The notes below the pieces were generated by a model. That model saw only the letters and a list, made by a program, of their open reading frames with translations, was not told the origin of the DNA and searched no databases. 64,000 nucleotides of DNA from contig OY757010.1 of the NCBI GenBank assembly GCA_963580285.1, positions 148,910,675 through 148,974,674 on the forward strand, in the 5' to 3' direction. Of the stretch, positions 51,861 to 62,732 are shown in pieces; the stretch's first letter is position 1; every line of letters starts with the position of its first letter. Source of the DNA: Lucinisca nassula. Taxonomy: Eukaryota; Mollusca; Bivalvia; Lucinida; Lucinidae. The translations under genes and the position numbers were made by a program.

Positions 51861-54018
51861 AACAAGAGGCCCATGGGCCACTATGCTCACCAGAGCTCAG
51901 GTGGGCACTGCCAAATTGCAGCCATGTATTTTAACATGATATCATTTTAATCTGCCAAATGAACCCCCATATCCAAATGAGCATCAATGTGGACTCAGTA
52001 TATGAAACATTAGGCCTTTTATGAAGTAGAGGGGGTGGGGCATGGACCCAATGGAGCCCTGGTTGGTATCACTAAATGTGTCTTATCACAAAGAACAAGA
52101 ATATATATGGTTTAGCAGTGGGGATCTGCATGGCTGGAGATATAAGTGGAGGGGTTGGAGCATGCCCTGTCGTTCCCAGGAAAGCCCAAGATTGTTGTCC
52201 CTAAATGTGTCTCATCATAAGGACCAAGTATATATATGGTTTAGGGGTGGGAATCTGAACGGTTTCCAAGATATCCTTTCATGAAGTGGAAAGGAGAGGA
52301 CTGGCCCCTGCGGACACCCCTACAGTAGGTGTGCTAATAATAAGGAATTAGAACATATATGAATATGGGGTGGGGATTTGAATGGTTTCTGAAATATATG
52401 GCCTTTTATGAAGTGGAAGGGCGGGGCACATTGCCTCAGCACAAAGAGACCCCCAAGTTGGTGTGACTGAATGAGTCTTATCATAAGGAACAAGAATATA
52501 TATGGTTTAGGGGTGGGGATCTGAACTATTTCTGAGATATGTGGCTTTTAATGAAGTCAAGTGGTGGAGCAAGGCCCGGGCATGCCCCGGGGACTCACAA
52601 GCTGGTGTCAATGAATGTGCCTTATCATAAGGAAGATGAATATATATGGTTTAGGGGTGGGACTCTGAACAGTTTCTGAGATATAAGGCCTTTTGTGAAG
52701 TGCAGGGGTGGGGCAAGGCCCAGGGAGACCCCCAGGTTGGTGTCAATGAAAGTGTCTTATCATAAGGTACAAGAATATATATGGTTTAGGGGTGGGGATC
52801 TGTAAGGTTTCCGAGATATTGTGATATTATGAAATGGAGGGGGTGGGGCATGGCCCCAGCACATCCCTGGGGACCCCAGGTTGGTGTCACTGAATGTGTC
52901 TCATCATAATGAACAAGAACATATATGGTTTAGGGGTGGGGATCTGAACAGTTTCTGAGATATATGGCCTTTTGTGAAGTGAAGGGGTGGGGCATGGCTC
53001 CGGCGCACCCCGGAAGACCCCCAGTTTGATGTCACTGAATGCGTCTTATCATAAGGAACAAGAGTATATAGGGTTCAGGGGTGGGGATCTGAATGGTTTC
53101 CGAGATATTGGGCCTTTTATGAAGTGGAGGGGGGTGGGGCATGGCCTCGGCACATCCCGGAGGACCTCCAGGTTGGTGTCACTGAATGCGTCTTATCAAT
53201 AGGAACAAGAATATATATGGTTTAGGGGTGGGGATCTGTAAGGTTTCTGAGATATAAGTCATTTTATGAAGTACTGGGGGCGGGGTATGGCCCCGGCACA
53301 ACCTACTGGATCCCCAGGTTGACATAAAAGCAGATGGCTGAGAGAAGTTTACTAAAGGAACATTTCTATGAAAGTTTTGTCAAAATATCTGCAAAGGCTT
53401 TGTAGTTAATGCCATTTTTCAATTTTCCCCATTATAAGTCTATGGAAAATCTAAGTTGCCATAGCAACCAAACTAATGAGCCGAATTTCATAAAAAACAC
53501 AAAACCTGTAAAGGCAAATATGGTGAATATTTCCATAAACTTTCAGCCTCATAGAGCATACGGTTTCTGAGGAGATGATTTTTTAAGTATTTTTTTTCTA
53601 TTTTTTCATTTTGGTTTCCATGGCAACCAATACAAATGAGCAGTAGGCCTAAAATCATATGGCAGATAGTAGATTGCCTAAGGAATATTTCTATGAAAGT
53701 TTTGTCAAAATATCTGCAGTGGCTTGGCAGTAAATGCCATTTTTCAATTTTCCCCATTATAAGTCTATGGGAGCTCTAAGTTGCTATAGCAACCAAACAA
53801 ATGGACCGATTTTCATAAAAAACACAAACTTTCAATCCCCCAGCCCAAGGATGCTACAGATTAAATTTGGGCTGAATCGGTCCAGTGGCTTCAGAGAAGA
53901 AGATGTTTGAAAGTGTTGACGTCAGACGACGACAGACGACGACGACGACAACGACGACGACGCCGGACAACTGCCTATCCTATAAGCTCCCCCGGAGCCT
54001 TCGGCTCTGGTGAGCTAA
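51861..54018 (+). mobile_element. TAE-C copy 2, innermost element of the nest
   Basis: Same family as 1648-4137. Start AACAAGAGGCCCATGGGCC, ~145 bp array to about 53320, a partly duplicated ~300 bp unit with ATATCTGCAAAGGCTT, an ACGACGACGACGACAACG stretch, hairpin CCGGAGCC-TTC-GGCTCTGG and CTAA at 54015-54018. It is intact and in opposite orientation to TAE-A and TAE-B. Confidence 0.82.
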
Positions 54019-54415
54019 AAAAGCTTTGTCATCGCTCTTGCGCCTACATTTATTGGTGGATTTTAATATAAGTACACATAAATGTTGCATATGATAATAT
54101 CTCGAGCGAATTCGACTTTTAGGATCCTGGTCTCAAGGTCAAGGTCACTGTGGCTATTATTAGAAAACTTTATCATCGCATTTATTTATGTATTTTAAGT
54201 CACACAAATGTTGCGTATGATAATATCTCTAGCAAGTTCGACCTTCAGGGCCCTAGGCTCAGGGTCAGTGTGGCTTTTGCATTACAGGCTGTACTTTTTG
54301 GGTTCTCTTTCATTTTTTTTTTTTGTTTCAATTAAAAACGCTCTAAACAAAATCTCTTCTTCAGTGGTTCTTAGGGGTACCATCTGGTTTACTGTTTTAA
54401 TTACTACAGTCTGTT

Positions 54416-54622
54416 GGGCTGTTTTACAGAAGAAAAAAAATATTTTTGATATCAGGCCCCCATACAACTTAGGCCCCCAAAGGTGAGCTATGTTGTCTTC
54501 TGACAACTCTTGTTGACACTGGGCTGTTTTACAGAAGAAAAAAAAAAACATTTTTGATATTAGACCCCCATACAATTTAGGCCCCCAAAGGTGAACTATG
54601 TTGTCTTCTGACAACTCTTGTT
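54416..54622 (+). repeat. ~104 bp tandem duplication at the TAE-B end
   Basis: CTGTTTTACAGAAGAAAAAA, then CAGGCCCCCATACAAC and GTTGTCTTCTGACAACTCTT occur twice. The minus-strand 110-codon frame spans both units and is an artefact. Confidence 0.9.
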
Positions 54623-54847
54623 GACATTGTCACCATGCGTCCCTTAGTTTTGGGCGGATCTTACTGAAACTTACATATAAGTCATCTAAAGGATAAAACC
54701 TTGACTGAGTTTGAAAACTAACAATGTTGGCATATTACACATAGAGTTATGTCCCCTTCTTTGCTGAAAATGACCATTCTGGACCTTGTCATCACCATCA
54801 TACTAGTCTTTTAGTTTTTATCGGGTCTTCCTGAAACTAACAGAGAG

Positions 54848-55003
54848 TTGGTTGGTTGGTTGGTTGATTTGAGGTTTAACGTCCCCGTCAACACTGTAAA
54901 GGTCATTTTGGAGACGTTGCTTCCAATTTTGTGGGACTTTTACCCGACATTGAGATGAAATGACATCTCAAGCCCTGTCGCCCAATGAAACCAATAGGGT
55001 TTA
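54848..55003 (-). mobile_element. R1, 5'-truncated, in TAE-A
   Basis: Starts with a GGTTGGTTGGTTGATTTGAG tail and ends at CCAATAGGGTTTA. ACTAACA with GAG occurs on both sides, a probable target duplication. Confidence 0.85.
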
Positions 55004-55202
55004 CACTACTACTAACATAGAGTAGGTTAGAGATGAAAGTTGAGATGAATTCGAAAATTGGTGATGTCGACCTATCTCCCAGAGAGTTTTGTCCCCTTGA
55101 TTGCCGAAAATGCCAATTTTTGACCATATCATCAGCTTAACTTCTTGAAACTTTGAATCTGCCAGCTCAGGTGAGCATTATAAGACCATCACGGGCCTCT
55201 TG

Positions 55203-55353
55203 AATATTTATTAGCTGAAAATTATTGCAATTCATGATTTTTATTTTATTCTATTTATTTATTTCTCATCAACTAGTAAATCCAAGAAGTCAGCGAAGGC
55301 GAGCGCGAAAGTATTTGCATTTGTGTTGTCAAATCAAAAGCCTATATAATATA
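55203..55353. other. Short spacer
   Basis: AT-rich, no feature recognised. Confidence 0.4.
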
Positions 55354-56718
55354 CGAGGACTGTTCAAATATGAATGCAAGTAAAACGTTTTCTCATGCAC
55401 TTCTCATATTAATGCGAAAATCACCTGGAAAAAATATCACAGCGTAGAAAAACATTTTACCTATACATTGATGCCAAACCTGTTAAAATCCGTCCACTTT
55501 AGCCATGTATATCGTTCGATAAACACTGTCTACTCTTGTATACTAATACAAAACATGGTTGGAAGAAGGTCAGAGAACGCCGTTGAAATACGGTCCTATA
55601 TTAAGAATCGTTGTATTCTTGGTATACGGTGCAAAGACCTTTTGATGAAATATGTTCGGTTTATGGGCATAATGAAATGTCTTTTCCGACAGTTTTTCGT
55701 TGGTGTAAGAAATTCAGTTGTGGGCTAGGCTCAACAGAAGATGCACCACATGATCGTCGGCCGAAAAGAGCAACATCTGCCAAGATGGTTGCTAGAGTGA
55801 AAGAAATAGTTGCCACCGATGCACGATACACCACTAGGCAAATAGCAAGTATGGTTGGCATCTCATTAGGAGCAGCACATACAATTCTGAAACGGGATTT
55901 GAAAATGAGAAAGATCTGTGCTAGATGGATTCCACATATGTTGACAGATGAGCAGAAAAAGACACGCGTTCAGTGCGCCAAGAAGTTGCTTAAAAAGTTT
56001 CCAGATTACAATGCACGGTCTTTCGCTAATGTCGTCACAGGTGACGAGACATGGGTTCACTTTTTTGAGCAAAAACGAAAGATTCAGAACAAAATATGGG
56101 CAACAAAGTATTGCAAAAGACCATGCATTGCAGAGCGGACCATGAGCGTCAAGAAGGTAATGTATGCCATATTCTTTTAAATCAGGGCCCCGCTATTCAG
56201 GTTGCTGTGCCTAAAGGCAAATCCATAAATGCGAAGTTTTTCAAGAATAACGTTCTTCGCAAATTGAAGAAATTTTTCAAAGAACGAAGACCTGCAACTG
56301 GTTTGGCCAATGCCAGATTGCTACATGACAATGCGCCATCGCACAAGGCGTTCATTGTGCAAGATTATCTGAAGCAGGAAAAGGTTGTTGAACTCCCTCC
56401 CCCCCTCCTACCCCCCCCCCTCCCCCGTATTCCCCTGACCTTGCCCCGTGTGACTTTTTTTGTTCCCGCGGCTGAAAAAATACCTTTCTGGTCGAAAATT
56501 TGTACAGCGCAAACACCTCGGTTCTGCAATATTCCAGTGCATTCATAGTATACCTCGAAAAGACTACCAAAATGCATTCAATGATTGGATCAGAAGACTG
56601 AACGTTTGTATATCTGTTAAAGGGGAATACTTTGAGGGGACAAAATAAATTTTTCATCGAAATCTATCAAGGAATCATTTTTATGTGCTTAGTTGCATTC
56701 ATATTTGAACAGTCCTTG
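55354..56718 (+). mobile_element. Third mariner, 1365 bp, complete ends
   Basis: Terminal inverted repeats CGAGGACTGTTCAAATATGA and CAAGGACTGTTCAAATATGA (inverted), both followed by ATGCAA. TA target duplications at 55352-55353 and 56719-56720. It is unrelated in end sequence to the mariner at 18538. Confidence 0.93.
55555..56648 (+). pseudogene. Frameshifted mariner DD34D transposase
   Basis: Starts MVGRRSENAVEIRSYIKNR. A one-base loss near 55645 moves the reading to EICSVYGHNEMSFPTVFRWC, then DAPHDRRPKRATSAK, a helix-turn-helix region, CARWIPHMLTDEQKKTR and the first catalytic motif VTGDETWVHFF. A second shift near 56175 leads to QGPAIQVAVPKGKSINAKFF and HDNAPSHKAF. A C- and T-run region at 56396-56460 disrupts the frame around the YSPDLAPCDFF motif. 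FPRLKKYLSGRKFVQRKHLG and GEYFEGTK finish the protein before TAA. At least three frame breaks make it inactive. Confidence 0.92.
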
Positions 56719-57189
56719 TATTACCTATAGTGTCCCGTTTACTTAAACAGTATTGGTTTTGCAACGAAAGCCCTACTTATGGAGAAAAATGATTATGAAA
56801 GCGGGTGGGGTAATTCAGTGTCAACCGGAGGTACTATGTTTTTGCACCATTTGTCTTTTATAATGTTACACACCTACTCAAACGTTCCACTCTGTTTTAG
56901 ACAAATGTCTTAGGAAATATTCTACATGACTTTTCTTCCTTTAAAGTGAACTACTACATCTGCAGAATTTTTTTTATGAAAAACATCACTTTTTTTAATT
57001 TCGCATCTTCAAATTCCAAAAACCATATCTTATCTCCAAAACTAATTGGCGAATTGTTTTCAATTTTTCTTATATTTAACATTGGAAGAGCACAAAGTGT
57101 TGACTAGGCTTTGATGACCTTGACCTAATGTTCAAGGTCACTTCGGCAGTTCGAATTTCCAAATTTGGGCCATTTTCTGTTCCTGATTT

Positions 57190-57465
57190 TGTTTGTTTGA
57201 TTTGAGATTTAACGTCCCTGTCATCACTGTAAAGGTCATTTTGGAGACGTTGCTTCCAATTTTGTGGGACTTTTACCCGACATTGAGATACAATGACATC
57301 TCAAGCCCTGTCGCCCAATGAAACCAATAGGGTTTATTAGCATGGACAGCACCGTGGTTCCTGGACAGGCTTAGATCCCCTAAGCGGTTTACCAGTACTA
57401 GTGCACGGGCCAGATTCAGCTCTGCGTGGAAACATCATGCAGCCCATATACTTCTTCAAGTTCCT
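57190..57465 (-). mobile_element. R1
   Basis: From TTTGTTTGATTTGAGATTTA to CATATACTTCTTCAAG. TTCCTGA on both sides is a short target duplication. Confidence 0.88.
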
Positions 57466-57633
57466 GAACATAAAGTTTCTTCTTCTACTGATGCATTGCC
57501 TATAGGGTTCCTTTAACTTAAAAAGTCTAGGTTTCGCAAAGTAAGTCCTATTTTTGCAGTAAAATTATCATGAAAGTGGATGGGGTAAGCTAATATGAAC
57601 CTGAGGTATCATGTTATATGCACCTCATCTCTT

Positions 57634-57922
57634 CATCACGTGAACAAGTCCCTGAAATGAAGACCCCTACACCTCACTTTATATAGAGAAAAGTGGGGTT
57701 TACGGGGGTAAACATTATTTTTCTTATATTTGCTCCAAGACATAGGTTGTGGGTGCTCGTTAGAACCGCCTCAATAGAACCGCCTCAATGAGGCGGTTCT
57801 AACGAACGCCCACAACCAATGTTTACAGCATTTATTAAACATATCACGGATTCTCATGAGAAATATGGCCATTCTGGAGATGTGAAAAATGCACTATGTC
57901 GCAAGGGTGTATTATCGTAATG
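57634..57922 (+). mobile_element. PM2 with small arm duplication
   Basis: Start CATCACGTGAACAAGTCCCT, end AGGGTGTATTATCGTAATG. In the palindrome, GAACCGCCTCAAT is duplicated before the turn. Confidence 0.88.
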
Positions 57923-58480
57923 TTTAAAATATACACCACCCGACCAGTCCTTTCTCTGCTGTTAAACAAATGCTTTAGCTTATATCCTACCTTTATATGA
58001 AATATGACATCGGCAACAACTCTTTCATTGAAGCATTCTGTTTCTGTGAATTTTGCATCTTGGAATTCAGTAAATCATATTTTGTCTCTTGAATTAAATG
58101 ATGGATTCTTTTTATATTAATCTGAATGTGACATTTTGGAATGCGAAAAACTGACCAGGTTTTGGTGACGTTCCTTATTTTCAAAGTTTTGGTGACGTTC
58201 ACCTTATTTACGTGGTCTGTGACATTTTCAAGATTGAAAAGAAAGATTGTCTTTATTCAGTCTTTGTGAAAATGATTTCATTAACTTTGAGTTGGATAGA
58301 ATTTTAGTGCCCTTGGCCTCATGTTCAAGGTCACCACAGAACAAAATATAAAGTAGTCTTGGGGTATATTTTGGGAGTTGGGGAGGGGAACTCTTGACTT
58401 GATTCTTACAAACTAGCATGGGTATATCATTTGGCAATGTTTTCAAGCTTGTTATATTCTGACAACATTAACATCTTTTC

Positions 58481-59071
58481 AAGGTTAGCAAAGGTCAAAG
58501 TAGACTTAGATCAAAGTTCAATTATCTTAACCCTGACCTTGCTGAATATTCATTTAAGCCACACCCATTTTTGTCTATCAACCAATCAGATTACTTGATG
58601 TAATTTATTGCTACAAATTCATAAATTGAATGTCAAATAGTGTAGTTCCTGATCAGATGGCTTCTTCAGAAGCCATCTGATCTGGATCTACACTGTTTGC
58701 AACGATAGGGGTTCTTGTGAACAGCAAGATAAGGGTTAAGCTTTTTGCACAGTGTTGTAGGATCATTTGTGCGGACGGATGCTAGGGTAACTGGCGTAGT
58801 CACCCTGGCAAATTAGAGGGCTCAACAAGATATCAGGTTTTGATGAGCTTGTTTTGAAGCTTACAACACTATTTATAATGTCAAATACCAGACTGACCTT
58901 AAAAATGAAGCCAAGATCACCAGTGCTTATCATCAAAATTATATCCATAGACGTTTCAAAAGAATTCAAACACAGGTATGGGGAGATTAACAAATATTAT
59001 GTAAATTCCAAGATGTCAAATGAACTAAAATGCAGATTCTCATGACATAACTGCTGCAGTCTTCATATTTT
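58481..59071. other. Spacer with short hairpin
   Basis: CTGATCAGATGGCTTCTTCA pairs with GAAGCCATCTGATCTGG at 58647-58690, followed by TCTACACTGTTTGC, a recurring dispersed motif. No gene. Confidence 0.5.
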
Positions 59072-59352
59072 CATCACGAAAACACGCTGAAATAATTTTT
59101 ACTCCCTTGAACCCCACTTTTATACAGTAAAACTGTGGTTTACAGGGGTATATCTTATTTTTCTTATTTCTGCTCTAAAATATAGTTTGTGGGTACTCGT
59201 TAGAGGCGCATCGATGAGGCGGTTCTAACGTGTTCCCACAATCTATAATTTGAGCAGATAAAAGAAAAAACATCACAATTTTTCTTCTTAAAAATCGCGT
59301 TTTTTCGGCAGTAAAGTTTACAAAGTATTCGTAAAGGCGTGTTTTAGTAATG
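59072..59352 (+). mobile_element. PM1
   Basis: Start CATCACGAAAACACGCTG, end AAGGCGTGTTTTAGTAATG. The palindrome is imperfect (GTTAGAGGCGCATCGATGAG), so this copy is older or eroded. Confidence 0.85.
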
Positions 59353-59689
59353 ACTCAAACGGAGAAAAAATAAAATGCATCTTAAGTGAACGAAGAAGAC
59401 CTGCTGTGATTTGGAAAATGGCGTTAGGTTGGGTATTGGGGTTTGGGGTTGCGTGTGTTTGAGGGAGGGGGGGGGGAAGAGTGGGCCCCATCTGATAACC
59501 TTACAGCCGAGGTAACCATGATTGTAAGGTGTAAAGCAAGGTCCCCAAAACCTAAACAACATTTTATATTCTCCAAATGATGTATTCAGATTAATTAAAA
59601 TCGTCATTTAATTACAGATTTTTTTTTTAATTCCAAGAGGCAAAATTCACAGTAATAGACGGTTTCATAAAATAATTGATGCGGATTGC

Positions 59690-60345
59690 ATATTTTACTT
59701 AAGAGGAAGACAAGTTTGCTAACAGAGGAAGACGACGGGGTGTTTTACATTTTAAAAGAGATGTGGAGCATAAAACATGATACCTCGTGTTCATAACATG
59801 ATACCTCATGTTCATATTGAATTACCCCGTCCACTTTGATTTACTCCAAAACTAGGACTTCCTTTGCAAAACTTAAAACGTTTAAATAAAAGGAACAGAT
59901 ACGGTTTTTTTTTGTTGTAGGGAAAGGGGTACCCAAAGTTTCCACCGGCCTAGTTGACCTTGAACATCAGGCCAAGGTCACCGAAACCTAGTCAATTCTA
60001 TGTACTCTTCCAATGTATAATTCAAATAAATTTGGAAATAATTTAATTTTGAAGATAGGTTATGATTTATTGAATTTGAAGATGCAAATTTAACAAAAAA
60101 TGACGATTTTCTTAAATTAGTTACCTAGTTACTGCAGGTGTAGTATTTTACATAAAAGAGACATACAGAGGAAAGTTTGAGTGGATGTGTAATATTTTAG
60201 AAGAGAAATGGTGCATTAAACCTCGGGTAAATGCTGAGTTACCCCAACCACTTTCATAATCATGTTCCTCCATAACTAGGGCTTTCGTTGCAAAACCAAA
60301 TTGAATACTATTTAGTAAATGGGACAGTATACGAGAAAATGAAGA
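59690..60345 (-). repeat. Diverged repeat units (inverted arm)
   Basis: The inverse of the 56730 unit: CAACCACTTTCATAATCATG, CTAGGGCTTTCGTTGCAAAA, TAAATGGGACAG, with a second partial unit CCGTCCACTTTGATTTACTC and CTAGGACTTCCTTTGCAAAA. Confidence 0.65.
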
Positions 60346-60394
60346 CTTTTGTTAAAGGGCGGAAAAGGGGCTTTATGGGCACCCCCAGCCCCTT

Positions 60395-60630
60395 GTGACA
60401 TTTTTTTCTTATTTTTACTCCAAACATAGGTTGAGGATGCTCGTTAGAACCGCCCTATTGAGGCGGTTCTAACAAGTACCACAACCTTTGACTTCAAGCA
60501 GAAATAAAGGAAGTAATTTATACCCGCATTATCCCTATTTTTCTGTATGGGGTTTAGAGGGTGTTCATTACTCGGTGATCATAAAAATAGCAGTGTCGGA
60601 GATATGAAAGCATGTTGTTATAATATGCGC
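60395..60630 (-). mobile_element. PM2-type MITE, partial
   Basis: Palindrome GCTCGTTAGAACCGCCCTAT with its inverse and GAAATAAAGGAAGTAATTTA. Neither terminus is clear. Confidence 0.65.
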
Positions 60631-60787
60631 GACACCTGTGTTAAATCCCGTAACCTGGTAAAGTGAATGAAATGTCATTCCACATTTACTGATGGATAAT
60701 GCGGAAATTCTTATAAATCAGGTAATCTGTAAATTATCAATCAAATCCGAGCCGCGTCCAGAGTAAATATCACTTTTCATGAGTTTG

Positions 60788-60832
60788 CTCATGGTTTATA
60801 CAGTGTTGACGGGGACGTTAAACCTCAAATCA
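60788..60832 (+). mobile_element. R1 tail fragment
   Basis: ACAGTGTTGACGGGGACGTT, AAACCTCAAATC: only ~45 bases, extreme 5' truncation. Confidence 0.8.
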
Positions 60833-60948
60833 ATCAGTCAATAAATGAGGACTCGGGGCAGGCCTGTGTACACGCTCAAACGAAATACGGCCTTCTCCGT
60901 TTGCATGTAAAAGCTTTGTATAGTCCAGAGACTGACCCATGACTGACC

Positions 60949-61244
60949 CATCACGAAAATACGCCTATACAAATACACTGTAAACGTTGCCGCCGAAAAA
61001 ACGAAAATTTTAAGATGAAAAAATATGATATTTTTCTTATTTCTGCTCAAAATATAGATTGTGGACTCTCGTTAGAACCGCCTCGATCGTTAGAACCGCT
61101 CATCGAGTCGGTTCTAACGAGTACCCACAATCTATATTTCAGAGCAGAAATAAGAAAAATAAGGTTTACCCCCGTAACCCCCAGTTTTACTTTATAAAAG
61201 TGGGGTTCAAGGGGTCAGAATTATATAGGTGTCTTTTCGCGATG
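60949..61244 (-). mobile_element. PM1 with arm duplication
   Basis: Left end CATCACGAAAATACGCCTAT, right end AGGTGTCTTTTCGCGATG. Within the palindrome GTTAGAACCGC is repeated (at about 61072 and 61090). Confidence 0.87.
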
Positions 61245-61407
61245 GTGTGCTCATTTAGGACTCGGCGAAGACCTATGTACTCGCTCGAACGAAATACGGT
61301 TGTAAAACCTGTGTATAGTCAAGAGCGTAGACAGGAGTACCCATAAAGTACAATGTACATTTCTGCGTGATTCAGCTCAAGTGTTAATATAAATATGTTC
61401 TATAAAA

Positions 61408-61590
61408 GGGTTATCCTTTGGCAGCAAGGAATACACCACAGAAATGAAAAATATGGAATGTACATGTTTTCTGGGCCAGACTACCTAGTTTCGGCCAATT
61501 AGGCCTCATCAGTGACCCTCAGATATTTTTCAAATTCCACAATGGAGTCAATGATCCCAAAGGACAAGAAAATATAATCTGCACTATAAA
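61408..61590 (-). mobile_element. Hammerhead-bearing dispersed element, copy 2
   Basis: The inverse of the element at 20066-20260, sharing GGGTTATCCTTTGGCAGC, AAGGAATACACCACAGAAAT, the ribozyme, CACAATGGAGTCAATGATCC and CAAAGGACAAGAAAATATA. Similar extent in both copies supports a defined ~190 bp element. Confidence 0.75.
61473..61518 (-). ncRNA. Type I hammerhead ribozyme
   Basis: Minus strand: stem I GGGTCA, CTGATGA, stem II GGCC-TAATT-GGCC, GAAA, stem III ACTA-GG-TAGT, triplet GTC, stem I partner TGGCCC. Stem I is six pairs with one G-U. All core bases are present. Confidence 0.86.
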
Positions 61591-61857
61591 GGCCGATTGT
61601 GCAGAGTATACTATAAATATATATTGCTTTGATAATTAAAGGTACTTTGACACAGTTTTAACTAATCCATCAGGAACCTTGATGATTTAATGACGCAGGT
61701 TTTAGCCACATGCAACCGCAAACATATTAAAGAGCACATAATTTCCTACAGTTTACATGTGCGCCCAGAGAAGAATCAGATCAGCCTGCGCATCCATATA
61801 GTCTGACCAGAGATTTCTCTTTCTGCATGAAGGAGCATTGGAACCTTAGCTATCCGT

Positions 61858-61932
61858 AGAGCGCGCAGCGAAGACTCTGATCAGACTGCGCGGATGCGCA
61901 GGCTGATTTGAGTCTTCGCTGGGCGCGCATGT
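61858..61932. repeat. ~70 bp GC-rich hairpin repeat
   Basis: CAGCGAAGACTCTGATCAGA and CTGATTTGAGTCTTCGCTG pair, with CTGCGC-GGAT-GCGCAG at the tip. Diverged relatives near 9655, 17965 and 40885. Confidence 0.8.
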
Positions 61933-61964
61933 AAATTGTACGAAGTGTTGTGCCCCGGTTCTTG

Positions 61965-62290
61965 TTCAATTTCGAACACGGATGGCTCGTTTAACATGGA
62001 TAACTCGAACTTTGTATTGAGTTCCCAGATAATCCATGGATCCAATAGCGTAAGATATCCATATATTTGGATATTTTAGGAAGGGTTTTCCAGATTTTAT
62101 CTTTAAAAGGTATGCTCCAATCTAGCATAATTCCGGGCCAACGTCGGACCGACAGTGATATGACGTAATAACGTCGTATCGCTGTCGGCCCGACGTTGGC
62201 ACCGGCTGTCAGATTCCGGCTGGACTGTGTGTACTCATTAGCATCGCCTTGATGCGTACACACAACATAGCTCGTATAGATAGCTCGTAA
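61965..62290. mobile_element. PM3-type MITE, diverged
   Basis: TTCGAACACGGATGGCTCGT on the left and a reduced palindrome TGTGTACTCATTAGCATCGC near 62227. Inside is another inverted pair, CGGGCCAACGTCGG and CCGACGTTGGC. The right terminus is lost. Confidence 0.55.
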
Positions 62291-62409
62291 ATTATAAATT
62301 ATAAATTTCTTAAGGGGAAAGGGAACACCTTCAGGGGAGGCAACTCCTGCAAAAGTATATTTGCCTCCCATGTCAATAAGGGTTAACTCTTAAAGGAAAG
62401 AATATGATC

Positions 62410-62695
62410 CTGAATTGAGGTTTTACGTCCCAGTAAACACTATATGTGTCATTTCGGATCAGTTGCTTCCAATTGTGTGGGGCATTTACTTGACATTAAG
62501 ATAAAATTACATTCTTGCCCTACCGCCCAAACAAACCAATAGGGTTTATATGCAAGGTCGGTCTGACTCGCACAAATTGGCCTGGGCAGGCTTAGACATT
62601 CTAAGCGGTTTACCAGTACATGCACACATGTGCGGTCGGTTTCAGCTCTTCGTGGAAGCAAATTCGGCCCAATCTATTTCGGCGGTGGCCAGACC
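62410..62695 (-). mobile_element. R1, diverged
   Basis: From GATCCTGAATTGAGGTTTTA to GGCGGTGGCC, with many substitutions but block order preserved. Confidence 0.8.
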
Positions 62696-62732
62696 GTCTA
62701 TTAACATTGACACTATATTTACTATAATTTTA

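Larger units (their letters stand above)
50839..54622 (-). mobile_element. TAE-B, middle element of the nest
   Basis: The left end, TTAGCTCGCCTTACGAAAGT, is an inverted CTAA with hairpin CTTAC-TTTC-GTAAG. The right end, ACAACTCTTGTT, is inverted AACAAGAG. Array units of ~155 bp (TTATTGATGGATTTTAATAT, GGGGCTGAAGGTCAAGGTCA, CTATTTTTAGAAAAACTTTG) at 51230-51860 and 54019-54270 are split by TAE-C. Removing TAE-B rejoins CCCATTTT to TGACATTGTCA in TAE-A. Confidence 0.75.
49081..55202 (-). mobile_element. TAE-A, outer element of a three-level nest
   Basis: The left end, TTAGCTCACCAAAGTCGAAG, is the inverted hairpin-CTAA terminus. The right end, GGGCCTCTTG, is the inverted ACAAGAGGCCC start, with GCTCAGGTGAGC just inside. 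Array units of ~150-165 bp (CTGAAAATGCCTATTTTTGA, CCTTCAGTTTTTATCGGATC, AAGCTCGGATGAGTT) fill 49310-50838 and resume at 54623-55140. The gap is TAE-B. Confidence 0.75.
56730..58480 (+). repeat. Diverged ~0.6 kb repeat units (forward arm)
   Basis: Signatures ACAGTATTGGTTTTGCAACG, GATTATGAAAGCGGGTGGGG and TGTTCAAGGTCACTTCGGC recur after the R1 as AAAAAGTCTAGGTTTCGCAA and ATCATGAAAGTGGATGGGG, and around 58310 as ATGTTCAAGGTCACC. R1 (57190-57465) and PM2 (57634-57922) are inserted. The same unit is inverted at 59690-60345. Confidence 0.65.

Noticed and set aside
54282..54614. 110-codon minus-strand frame
   Set aside because: Spans a 104 bp tandem duplication and low-complexity A/T runs at the end of TAE-B.
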